Source of the DNA: Chloroflexota bacterium
Lineage (GTDB): Bacteria > Chloroflexota > Anaerolineae > Anaerolineales > Villigracilaceae
Assembly (NCBI GenBank): GCA_021824575.1
Contig: JAKAKJ010000047.1
Coordinates: 1 to 62,693, forward strand
Direction of reading: 5' to 3'
DNA: 62,693 nt
In this document: piece after piece, positions 8,983 to 16,903 of the stretch
Position numbering within the stretch: the stretch's first letter is position 1
Layout: each line of letters starts with the position of its first letter
The notes under the pieces: model-generated
Seen by the model: the letters and a program-made list of their open reading frames with translations, nothing else
The model's database searches: none
Told to the model about the DNA's origin: nothing
Made by a program: the position numbers and the translations under genes

Positions 8983-9462
8983 ATGAAAGATTTCTTTATT
9001 CGAATTTTTATGTCCATCAACTCCTTCTTCCTCCGCCTCAGCCGCGGACGGATTGGAAGCAAGCTAGGAACGCAAACGGTTTTGATTCTGCACACGACCG
9101 GACGTAAATCGGGGCAGGATCGTGCCATCCCGATTGCGTATTTCGATTATGAAGGCAAATATCTGATCGTCGCCTCGAATTGGGGAAAAGACAAGAACGC
9201 GGAATGGTATTTGAATTTGAAGAAACAGCCGCGCGCCGCGCTAGAGGTCAAAGGGAAAAGAATCGAAGTCCAGAGCCGCGAAGCGCAGGGCGAGGAATAT
9301 GATCGTTTGTGGAAATTCGCGACTGAGAAGCATCCGCCGTATTTGGATTACCAGAAGATGACGACGCGTCACATTCCTATCATGGTGTTTGAACCTGTTG
9401 TCATTGCGAGCGATGGTCGAGTAGCGAAGCGTATCGAGACCGAGCGTGGCAATCTCAACTAG
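8983..9462 (+). CDS. deazaflavin (F420)-type nitroreductase family protein
   Basis: The 159-residue protein belongs to the split beta-barrel nitroreductase/quinone reductase family related to Ddn. Family members use F420H2 or a flavin to reduce quinones or nitro compounds. The signature VLILHTTGRKSGQDRAIPI (about 34-52) and the segment VASNWGKDKNAEWYLNLKKQP are typical. The ATG at 8983 has a GGAG site. The last 20 or so codons, including the stop, lie in a repeat element (9399-9530), so the native C-terminus was probably replaced. It is monocistronic. Confidence 0.85.
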   Translation: MKDFFIRIFMSINSFFLRLSRGRIGSKLGTQTVLILHTTGRKSGQDRAIPIAYFDYEGKYLIVASNWGKDKNAEWYLNLKKQPRAALEVKGKRIEVQSREAQGEEYDRLWKFATEKHPPYLDYQKMTTRHIPIMVFEPVVIASDGRVAKRIETERGNLN

Positions 9463-9530
9463 CCATCAAATACTCTGTTCTATGAAAATATAAGATTGCC
9501 ACGTCGGCCTACGGCCTCCTCGCAATGACA
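9399..9530. repeat. 132-bp element with 12-bp terminal inverted repeats
   Basis: The element starts TGTCATTGCGAG (9399-9410) and ends with the complement CTCGCAATGACA (9519-9530). The ends equal the arms of the hairpin at 3036-3075. Inside are TGGCAATCTC and AGATTGCCA arms. It resembles a small non-autonomous palindromic element and supplies the end of the preceding gene. Confidence 0.6.
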
Positions 9531-9595
9531 TCGAACACGTTTGACAGTTCATCTTCAAAAGGCTAAACTTGGTCAATCCTTTTCAGGAGTTGATC

Positions 9596-10801
9596 ATGGA
9601 TTTCAATACAGATGATGCAGTCTCGCGCCGCATCAAAGCGTTCACCGACCGCGTCTCGATGCTCAAAGAGAACGATCTATATTTCTATAACCAGCCTATC
9701 GAGGAAATCCGCGGCGGGGCAAAGGTTCTGGTTCATGGCCGCGAAATGGGGATGTATGCGTCGTATGGCTACCTCGGACTGCTCGGCCATCCGCGAATCA
9801 ATGAGGCCTCGCGCAAAGCGATTGATAAATTTGGAACGGGGACGAACGGCGTTCGCACATTGGCAGGCACGCTGACCCTCCATGATGAACTCGAAGAGAC
9901 GATCGCGAATTTTAAACATGCCGAAGCCGCGGTGACGTTTACATCGGGATATGTCACCAATCTGACCGTCATCTCCACGTTGATGGGACGCGGCGATTAT
10001 GTTCTATCCGATAAATTGAATCACGCTTCCATCGTGGACGGATGCCTGATGTCGGGCGCAGAATTCCGCCGATTCAAACACAATGACATGGATGATCTGG
10101 AGCACCGGCTTGAACAAATTCCTTCCGGTGTCTCGAAGCTGGTCATTGCCGACGCGGTCTTCTCGATGGACGGCGATGTGATTGATCTTCCGAAAGTGGT
10201 CGAGATTTGCAAAAAGCATGGCGCGTATCTGATGATGGACGAGGCTCATTCCGTCGGCGTGTTGGGCAAAACGGGGCGCGGCATCGAAGAGCATTTTGGT
10301 CTCGATGATGTGGTTGACATTAAGATGGGAACGTTGAGCAAGACGATCCCGTCCGTGGGCGGCTATGTGGCCGGTAAAAAGGATTTGATCAATTATCTTC
10401 GTCACGCCAGCCGCGCATATATTTTTTCCGCGGCGCTTCCGCCCGCGCAGGCTGCCGCAGCGAACGAAGCTTTCAAAGTCATCCTCGATGAGCCGTGGCG
10501 CGTCGAGAAACTTCGCCGCAATGGCGAATTATTCATCAACGGACTCAAATCCGCGGGCTTCGATACGATGCTGACCACAACCGCCATTGTCCCGGTGCTG
10601 TGTGGTTCTGATGAACAAGCCTTTGCGATGACGCGTGAAGCGCAGCATCACGATGTATTTGTTTTGCCGGTTGTTTCGCCTGCTGTCCCCGAAGGACAGG
10701 CGCGTCTGCGCGCCACGGTCACAGCCGCGCATGAGCCGGGCGAGATCGAACGCGCCATGGATGTCATCGCTACTGCCGGGAAAAAGATCGGGATTATCTA
10801 A
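9596..10801 (+). CDS. alpha-oxoamine synthase family PLP enzyme
   Basis: This 401-residue PLP-dependent enzyme is of the 2-amino-3-ketobutyrate CoA ligase / 8-amino-7-oxononanoate synthase / serine palmitoyltransferase family. These enzymes condense an amino acid with an acyl-CoA, with loss of CO2 in most cases. Landmarks are YASYGYLGLLGHPR, GTGTNGVRTLAGTLTLHDELE, the SDKLNHASIVDG block, DEAHSVGVLGKTGRG, and MGTLSKTIPSVGGY with the PLP lysine. The ATG at 9596 follows CAGGAG. Which substrate is used cannot be told from sequence; the gene stands alone, with no biotin or threonine-catabolism neighbours. Confidence 0.88.
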   Translation: MDFNTDDAVSRRIKAFTDRVSMLKENDLYFYNQPIEEIRGGAKVLVHGREMGMYASYGYLGLLGHPRINEASRKAIDKFGTGTNGVRTLAGTLTLHDELEETIANFKHAEAAVTFTSGYVTNLTVISTLMGRGDYVLSDKLNHASIVDGCLMSGAEFRRFKHNDMDDLEHRLEQIPSGVSKLVIADAVFSMDGDVIDLPKVVEICKKHGAYLMMDEAHSVGVLGKTGRGIEEHFGLDDVVDIKMGTLSKTIPSVGGYVAGKKDLINYLRHASRAYIFSAALPPAQAAAANEAFKVILDEPWRVEKLRRNGELFINGLKSAGFDTMLTTTAIVPVLCGSDEQAFAMTREAQHHDVFVLPVVSPAVPEGQARLRATVTAAHEPGEIERAMDVIATAGKKIGII

Positions 10802-11031
10802 GTGGGATAAATTCAAGATGATCCGCAGATAGGGATTACATGGATTGGAGAAAGAAAACAACCAAATCTGTGGATTATTCCATTGTCGGTCTTAGCCGCA
10901 GATTAACGCGCGTCTTTTTTGTGGCAAAATTTTTCATGGAATTCTCAAACATAGCATATAATATTTTTACACAACTCTGACGGTTTTGTCATCTTCAAGT
11001 CGTAGAATCCAATCACAGCTTGGAGGTAAGA
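10802..11031. other. intergenic region upstream of the M50 protease
   Basis: The gap of 230 bp contains no gene. A TATAAT at 10957-10962 may be the -10 box of the protease gene, leaving a leader of about 60 bases before the GGAGG site at 11022-11026. Confidence 0.35.
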
Positions 11032-12132
11032 ATGAAATGGTCATGGAAAATTGGTCGTTTATGGGGCATTGATATTTACATGCACGCCACCTTCCTGCTT
11101 ATCATCGGATGGGTGGCTGTCAGTTACTGGCTGCAGTTTCATAACTGGAATTCCGTGCTTGGCGGAGTGATTTTTATTCTGGCCCTGTTCGCCTGTGTGG
11201 TATTGCATGAATATGGGCATGCCCTGACCGCGCGCCGCTTTGGGGTGAAGACGCGTGACATTACGCTTTACCCCATTGGCGGCGTCGCGCGTTTGGAACG
11301 CATTCCGGAGAATCCCATCCAGGAATTATGGGTTGCCTTGGCAGGGCCGGCGGTGAACTTTGTCATCGCCGCAGTCTTGTTTGTGTATTTGTTTTTGACG
11401 AACGGACTTGGAGCGCTTCACCATCTTAACATCATGTCCGGTAATTTCGCTGCCGGTCTGTTGGAAGTCAATTTCATTCTCGCGGCGTTCAACTTACTGC
11501 CCGCTTTCCCGATGGATGGCGGGCGCGTCCTGCGCGCCATCCTCGCCATGAACATGGACTATGTGCGTGCCACGCAGGTCGCGGCCAGCGTGGGGCAGGG
11601 CATGGCTTTTCTCTTTGGTTTTGCAGGATTGTTCTACGATCCATTCCTGCTCTTTATCGCCCTGTTTGTTTGGATCGGTGCGGCGCAGGAATCCAGCATG
11701 GCGCAAATGAAAAATTCGCTTGGCGGCATCCCGGTTGGGCGCGCCATGATGACCAATTACGAAAAGCTTTCGCCGTCTGATACGTTGGCGCACGTTGTTG
11801 AATTGGTGCTTGCCGGTTCGCAGCACGATTTTCCTGTTGTGGAAGACGGACGCGTGGTTGGAATCCTCGACCGCGAGACTTTTATCAAGGCACTGGCCGC
11901 GAAGGGACAGAGCGCTCTGGTCGCGGACGTGATGCGGCGCGGCGTTCCCGAAGTGGATACGCACGAAATGGTTGAGTCCGCAGTGGTGCGATTGCAGGAA
12001 AGCGCTGCGAAGACATTGCCCGTCACTCACGCCGGGGAGTTGGTCGGCCTCATCACATCGGAGAATATCACTGAATTTCTGATGATCCGTTCCGCCCTGC
12101 GGATGTCTCCCAGCCGGATAAGATTCGTTTGA
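11032..12132 (+). CDS. M50 site-2 protease family, with CBS pair
   Basis: The 366-residue membrane metalloprotease cleaves substrates within the membrane. The zinc site HEYGH is at residues 59-63 in the second hydrophobic helix, and the third ligand motif NLLPAFPMDGGRVLRA is near 156-171. Several transmembrane helices fill residues 15-225. The C-terminal 130 residues form two CBS motifs, which bind adenine nucleotides in other proteins and may regulate activity. The ATG at 11032 has GGAGG 5 bases upstream. The substrate is unknown, and the neighbours give no clue. Confidence 0.92.
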   Translation: MKWSWKIGRLWGIDIYMHATFLLIIGWVAVSYWLQFHNWNSVLGGVIFILALFACVVLHEYGHALTARRFGVKTRDITLYPIGGVARLERIPENPIQELWVALAGPAVNFVIAAVLFVYLFLTNGLGALHHLNIMSGNFAAGLLEVNFILAAFNLLPAFPMDGGRVLRAILAMNMDYVRATQVAASVGQGMAFLFGFAGLFYDPFLLFIALFVWIGAAQESSMAQMKNSLGGIPVGRAMMTNYEKLSPSDTLAHVVELVLAGSQHDFPVVEDGRVVGILDRETFIKALAAKGQSALVADVMRRGVPEVDTHEMVESAVVRLQESAAKTLPVTHAGELVGLITSENITEFLMIRSALRMSPSRIRFV

Positions 12133-12278
12133 CGCTCTATTCCGTACGTGTCACATATCATTGCGGGCAATGACATCCAAAAACTAAAGTGGTCTTTGCA
12201 GCAAAGCATTGGTTGCCAAAATTATCCGACTCGCGCAGAGTCGGATATTTCTATTCTGATAATTTGCGGCCGGGCTTT

Positions 12279-12767
12279 TCAGAGAACAAACTTGGTAGGG
12301 TCCTCGGCGAACTTTGTCCACGCCAAACATTGACGCGGTGTAAACACATACAAACCGCCATCGTCCCATTGATTTGGTTCCGGCGAATAACCCTGGTCAG
12401 AATATTTGGCTTTATATCCCTGCGAAAGTTTTCGCGCCAGTTCGATGGAAGGTTTTCCCGCGGGCTTCGATATTCCATCCATGATAACCACATTGCTTCC
12501 GCTTTCCAAATGCAAAGTCACATTTGGATTTTGTGCAATGTTTTGTGCATGCCGCGTTTCGGGACTGCCGTCGTAATAAAATTTTCCATCCACGAAGACT
12601 CCCCAGCGCGGAATCACATGCGGATGCCCGTTTGGTCGCGTGGAACACAGCCAGTAATTGATAGATTGCGTCAATCGTTCTTCGACGTATTCCCATGCGA
12701 CTTCCCCGGTCGGATTGTCCACGTAACCTTTGGGAAAGGTTGGGCGCGTGATTTTGTTTGGTTTCAT
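12279..12767 (-). CDS. pyridoxamine 5'-phosphate oxidase-fold protein
   Basis: The 162-residue protein has the PNPOx-like split barrel: LTQSINYWLCSTRPNGHPHVIPRWGVFVDGKFYY, then ETRHAQNIAQNPNVTLHLE. Members bind FMN, F420 or haem, and many are of unknown function. I chose the ATG at 12767 because GGAGGA lies 9 bases upstream; the longer frame has no support. It is divergent from the RlmI-type gene, with 64 bp between the starts that must hold both promoters. Confidence 0.85.
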   Translation of the reverse strand: MKPNKITRPTFPKGYVDNPTGEVAWEYVEERLTQSINYWLCSTRPNGHPHVIPRWGVFVDGKFYYDGSPETRHAQNIAQNPNVTLHLESGSNVVIMDGISKPAGKPSIELARKLSQGYKAKYSDQGYSPEPNQWDDGGLYVFTPRQCLAWTKFAEDPTKFVL

Positions 12768-12831
12768 TTTGAATGTTCCTCCGATAAAGTTGGAATGCGA
12801 TGATACCACGCCGGTATGATAAACTCTGAAC

Positions 12832-14010
12832 ATGCCCTCATTGATTCTCAAACCCGGACGTGAAAAATCAGTCTTGCGCCGCCATCCGTGGATTTTCTCC
12901 GGCGCGGTCCAGCGCGTGGATGGGGAAATCGTATCTGGCGGGACGGTGGATGTACTCTCCTCCAAGGGAGATTTCCTTGCCCGCGCTTCATACTCACCTC
13001 AATCGCAGATCCGCGCGCGTGTTTGGACGTTCGATGACGAACCCGTTGATAAAGATTTCTTTCGCCGACAAATCAAATCCGCAATTCATGCGCGTGACAC
13101 ATGGCACTTGACACCTGACACTAGCGCTCTGCGTTTGATTTATGCTGAATCGGACGGTATTCCCGGTTTGATCGTTGACCGTTACGCGGATGTTCTTGTT
13201 CTTCAATCATTGACGGCTGGTTCCGAATATTGGAAGGAAACCATCGCCGATATTTTGCTCGAAGAGACAGGATTGCAAACCATTTATGAACGTTCCGATG
13301 TTGACGTCCGCGAACTCGAAGGATTGTCTCCGCAAGTTGGATTCTTGCGCGGTACGATTTCCAATTCCCGAATCACAATTTCCGAATATGGTTTGAAATT
13401 TATTGTTGATGTCGAACACGGTCACAAGACCGGTTTCTATCTCGATCAGCGCGTGAACCGTCGCAGGGTGGGGAGGTTGGCGCGGGACCGTGATGTGTTG
13501 AATTGCTTTTGCTACACAGGCGGGTTTACTGTCCACGCGCTGGCGGGAGGCGCGAAGTCTGTCGCCTCGGCGGATTCGTCTGCGGACGCGCTGGCTTTGG
13601 GACGCGAAAACGTTTCATTGAACGGCCTCCCGGAATCAGAGTGGATCGAAGCGGATGTCTTTCAACTGCTGAGAAAATTCCGCGACCAGAATCGTTCGTT
13701 CGATATGATCGTTCTCGATCCGCCCAAGTTTGCATCCACGGTTGCCCAAGTGGAGAAGGCTGCGCGCGGTTACAAAGATATCAATCTTTTGGCGTTCAAA
13801 CTTTTGCGGCCAAATGGAATCCTGGTCACGTTTTCCTGTTCCGGCGGCGTGGATGCGTATTTATTTCAGAAGATTGTGGCAGGCGCGGCATTGGATGCGG
13901 GCGCGGACGCGCAAATCATCGAGCGGCTTTCGCAATCGCCGGATCATCCGGTTGCGCTCAATTTCCCCGAGGGCACGTATCTCAAAGGGTTGGTTTGTCT
14001 GAAAAGATAA
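12832..14010 (+). CDS. class I rRNA large-subunit methyltransferase, RlmI-type
   Basis: This 392-residue protein has an N-terminal PUA domain (about 1-80, starting LILKPGREKSVLRRHPWIFSGAV), a linker domain, and a SAM-dependent methyltransferase domain with the fold motif DVLNCFCYTGGFTVHAL and the catalytic-loop motif VLDPPKFA. E. coli RlmI methylates C1962 of 23S rRNA to m5C; that specificity is plausible here but not proven. No ribosome binding site is visible. TATGAT and TAAACT lie within 20 bp of the ATG, so the message may be leaderless. Confidence 0.92.
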   Translation: MPSLILKPGREKSVLRRHPWIFSGAVQRVDGEIVSGGTVDVLSSKGDFLARASYSPQSQIRARVWTFDDEPVDKDFFRRQIKSAIHARDTWHLTPDTSALRLIYAESDGIPGLIVDRYADVLVLQSLTAGSEYWKETIADILLEETGLQTIYERSDVDVRELEGLSPQVGFLRGTISNSRITISEYGLKFIVDVEHGHKTGFYLDQRVNRRRVGRLARDRDVLNCFCYTGGFTVHALAGGAKSVASADSSADALALGRENVSLNGLPESEWIEADVFQLLRKFRDQNRSFDMIVLDPPKFASTVAQVEKAARGYKDINLLAFKLLRPNGILVTFSCSGGVDAYLFQKIVAGAALDAGADAQIIERLSQSPDHPVALNFPEGTYLKGLVCLKR

Positions 14011-14054
14011 TCATGCGATGTCGCTGCGAGGGCGCAGGGTGTTGACATCTTGTT

Positions 14055-16448
14055 TTACGCATTCCCAAATTCTCTCAAGAACACATCCACCACTTGCGGG
14101 TCGAAATGTTTTCCGCTCTGCTCGCGAATATATCTCAGGGCATCTTCCTTGCTCCACGCTTTTCGATATGGACGGTCGCTGGTCACCGCATCCCAGACGT
14201 CCACCACGGCGAATATTCGCGCGGCTAACGGAATCTGTTCGGCCTTCAATCCGCGCGGGTAGCCAGTGCCGTCCCATTTTTCGTGATGACAATAGGGAAT
14301 GTCAAGCGCCCGGTGCAAGTAGTTGATTGGGCTGAGCATGTCATAAGCGAACTGCGGGTGCTGTCTCATGATCTGCCATTCTTCGTCTGTCAATTTATCC
14401 GGCTTGAGCAGGATGTGATCGGGTACGCCGATCTTGCCAACATCATGCAATAACGCGCCGCGCCGGACATGAATAATATCCTCGTCATTGAACTTCATGG
14501 CTTTTGCCAGATCAACGGCCATTTTGGTCACGCGTTGAGTATGACCTTCAGTTTCTTTGTCGCGCAGGTCCATGGCTTGTGACCAGCCTTCGATGGTCGC
14601 GTCGTACGCGACGGCCAATTCCATGTTGGCGCGCTGAAGGCCGGTAAACATTTGCGAATTGTCAACTGCGATGGCGGCCTGCCCCGCCAGCATTTCGAGG
14701 AAATCGATCCATGCAGGGGTGGGAGTGAAATCCTTTCTGGAAAAAACGTTCAGCACGCCCCTGGTTTCCCCCTTGGCGATCAGCGGCATGATGTGCTGTG
14801 ACTTGAAACCTTCCTCCGACCAAATTCTGGAAATGGCCGGTTGTGCCTTCCCCAGGTCCAGGGCGCCGATGTGGATCGCGCGGCGTTCCAGGATCGCTTT
14901 TCCGGCGAAGGAGCCGTTCAACTTCAAGTCTGTGGTTCCCAACCCGCGTCCATGGAATCCTTTTGCGGCAACGGATTTCAAAACCTGTTGATGAGGCTGC
15001 ATCAGGAGAATGCTGGCCGCATCTGCGCCCAGTTGATTTATGGTATGGCTCAGGAGAACATCGAGCGTAAAGCTCTGGTTGAAACTGCTGGAGATGGTCA
15101 GGTCAATGGCGTGCAGGGCCTGGAGTTGTTGAACTTGACGGAGTGTCTCTTCATGCAGGCGCGCATTTTCGAGCGCAATGGCGGCCTGATTTGCAAGCGT
15201 GGCCGTCAGTCGTTCGTCCGCTTCACTGAACGCGTTGGGCTTCTCGCTTTCGATGCTGATCACGCCTACGATGTGATCCCCGGTCTGAAGCGGAACGTAT
15301 AAGCCGGAGTGCAAGCCGGGGATGATTTCGAGATAGCGGCCGTCCTGCGATAGTTCACCAATTCGCACGATCTGCCTGTGCTGCACAGCCCATCCGGTAA
15401 GACCGTCACCGATCTTCACGATCAGGGACTTAAATTGGTCTTCGGCTGACTGGCGTTCAGGGAAATCCATGTCGCCTGGCAGATTGAATGCCAGCAGTTC
15501 CAGCATTTCATTCTCCGGACGATAAAGTCGGATGACTATGTGATGCCAGCCCAGTTTCTGACTCATCAGGGCAATGATCTTCTGCGCGATCTCTTTTGGA
15601 TTCAAGAGTTGATTGAGTGCCAATCCGCTTTCATAGAGCATTTCCAATTCTGCGAGGTGCTGGCGGATGGTATCCTCTGCCTGCTTGCGGTCGGTGATAT
15701 CATGATAATTTATGACAATTGCCTGAATGCTGGGTTCATTCAATAGATTCGTGGCGACCGCATCAACCCAGCGCCAGGAATCATTGTGGTGGCGTAGACG
15801 GAAGGAATCACTGTCCCGGCCTCTCGGAGCTGCGACCAGCTTTGCGAACCTTTCTTGAACACGAGGCAAATCATCGGGGTGGACGATACGCAGAATATCC
15901 CTGCCCAGGAATTCATTCTCTGCATAACCTAACATGGTGGTTGTCGAAGGGCTTTCCCATAGCAAGCTCCCGTCAGGAGATAACAGGGAAATAAAATCCG
16001 CGCTGTTTTCTATCAAAGCGCGTAAGCGCTTCTCATTGTTGGCTATTTCTTCTTCCGCCTGTTTGCGCTCCCGCCGGATTTCAGCTTCGCGAAGTTCTCT
16101 TTCGATGACCGGGCCAAGCCGCGTCAGGCTGCCCTTGAGCAGAAAATCGTGCGCGCCTGCCTTCAACGTGGCAACTGCCGTCTCCTCGCCGATGGTGCCT
16201 GAAAGGATGATGAAGGGTATATCTTTTTCGCTGGCTTTCAATATTTCCAGGGCACGCGGCGCATCGAAGGATGGCAGGGAGTAATCGCAGATGATCAGAT
16301 CCCATTCCTTATTCCCGAGCGCGGCTTGCATGTCACTGGATATCTCGACGCGTCCAGCTTCGACTTCATATCCAATGCGCTTTAGCTCTCGCAGAACGAG
16401 AGCAGCATCATCTTCAGAATCCTCCACGAAAAGAACACGCAGTTGCAT
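14055..16448 (-). CDS. response regulator with PAS, two GAF and HD-GYP domains
   Basis: This 797-residue signalling protein starts with a receiver domain (phosphoacceptor D55 in ICDYSLP), then PAS (about 138-255), two GAF domains (about 285-430 and 445-600) and an HD-GYP domain (about 620-795). The metal-binding HD is in LLHDVGKIG (about 666) and the GYP motif in HHEKWDGTGYP (about 718), both complete, so it should hydrolyse c-di-GMP. It is the third gene of an operon with a receiver protein and a hybrid-PAS histidine kinase. A GGDEF cyclase lies just upstream on the same strand, so synthesis and breakdown of c-di-GMP are encoded side by side. Confidence 0.93.
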   Translation of the reverse strand: MQLRVLFVEDSEDDAALVLRELKRIGYEVEAGRVEISSDMQAALGNKEWDLIICDYSLPSFDAPRALEILKASEKDIPFIILSGTIGEETAVATLKAGAHDFLLKGSLTRLGPVIERELREAEIRRERKQAEEEIANNEKRLRALIENSADFISLLSPDGSLLWESPSTTTMLGYAENEFLGRDILRIVHPDDLPRVQERFAKLVAAPRGRDSDSFRLRHHNDSWRWVDAVATNLLNEPSIQAIVINYHDITDRKQAEDTIRQHLAELEMLYESGLALNQLLNPKEIAQKIIALMSQKLGWHHIVIRLYRPENEMLELLAFNLPGDMDFPERQSAEDQFKSLIVKIGDGLTGWAVQHRQIVRIGELSQDGRYLEIIPGLHSGLYVPLQTGDHIVGVISIESEKPNAFSEADERLTATLANQAAIALENARLHEETLRQVQQLQALHAIDLTISSSFNQSFTLDVLLSHTINQLGADAASILLMQPHQQVLKSVAAKGFHGRGLGTTDLKLNGSFAGKAILERRAIHIGALDLGKAQPAISRIWSEEGFKSQHIMPLIAKGETRGVLNVFSRKDFTPTPAWIDFLEMLAGQAAIAVDNSQMFTGLQRANMELAVAYDATIEGWSQAMDLRDKETEGHTQRVTKMAVDLAKAMKFNDEDIIHVRRGALLHDVGKIGVPDHILLKPDKLTDEEWQIMRQHPQFAYDMLSPINYLHRALDIPYCHHEKWDGTGYPRGLKAEQIPLAARIFAVVDVWDAVTSDRPYRKAWSKEDALRYIREQSGKHFDPQVVDVFLREFGNA

Positions 16449-16462
16449 GGGCGACCTCTGCT

Positions 16463-16900
16463 TTATTTTGGAACTACCTCGTTCAGTACCAGCCAGTATA
16501 AACCGAGTTGATGCGCGGCTTCGACAAATTGATTGAAATCCACCGGTTTGCGGACGTAAGAGTTGGCGCCATTTTTATAACTTTGAACCATGTCCTGTTC
16601 CTCTTTCGAGGAAGTAAGGATCACGACCGGAAGCAGGGATGTGCGTGTGTCCGCCCGGATGCGGCGCAGCACTTCGATGCCATCCACCTTTGGCAGTTTC
16701 AAATCCAACAGGATTACCTGGGGCATATCGTTGGGATCGCGTCCGGCGTAAATGCCGGCGCAGAACAGGTAGTCCAGGGCCTCGGCTCCATCGTGCGCGA
16801 CCACAACGTTGTTCCGGATGTTATTTTTCTGCAGGGCGCGGATGGTCAAAGCTTCATCGTCCGGGTTGTCCTCCACGAGCAGGATCGTTTTTTCGTTCAT
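16463..16900 (-). CDS. single-domain response regulator (Rcp1-like)
   Basis: The 145-residue protein is one receiver domain. It has the acidic pair in LLVEDNPDDEALT, D66 in ILLDLKLPKVDG, the Thr/Ser in VVILTSS, and the conserved Lys in VRKPVDFNQF. Its length and the NPDDE signature match Rcp1-type regulators that pair with phytochrome-like or PAS histidine kinases. It begins 3 bp after the kinase stop codon and is followed 14 bp later by the HD-GYP regulator, so it may relay phosphate between them. Confidence 0.93.
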   Translation of the reverse strand: MNEKTILLVEDNPDDEALTIRALQKNNIRNNVVVAHDGAEALDYLFCAGIYAGRDPNDMPQVILLDLKLPKVDGIEVLRRIRADTRTSLLPVVILTSSKEEQDMVQSYKNGANSYVRKPVDFNQFVEAAHQLGLYWLVLNEVVPK

Positions 16901-16903
16901 GAA

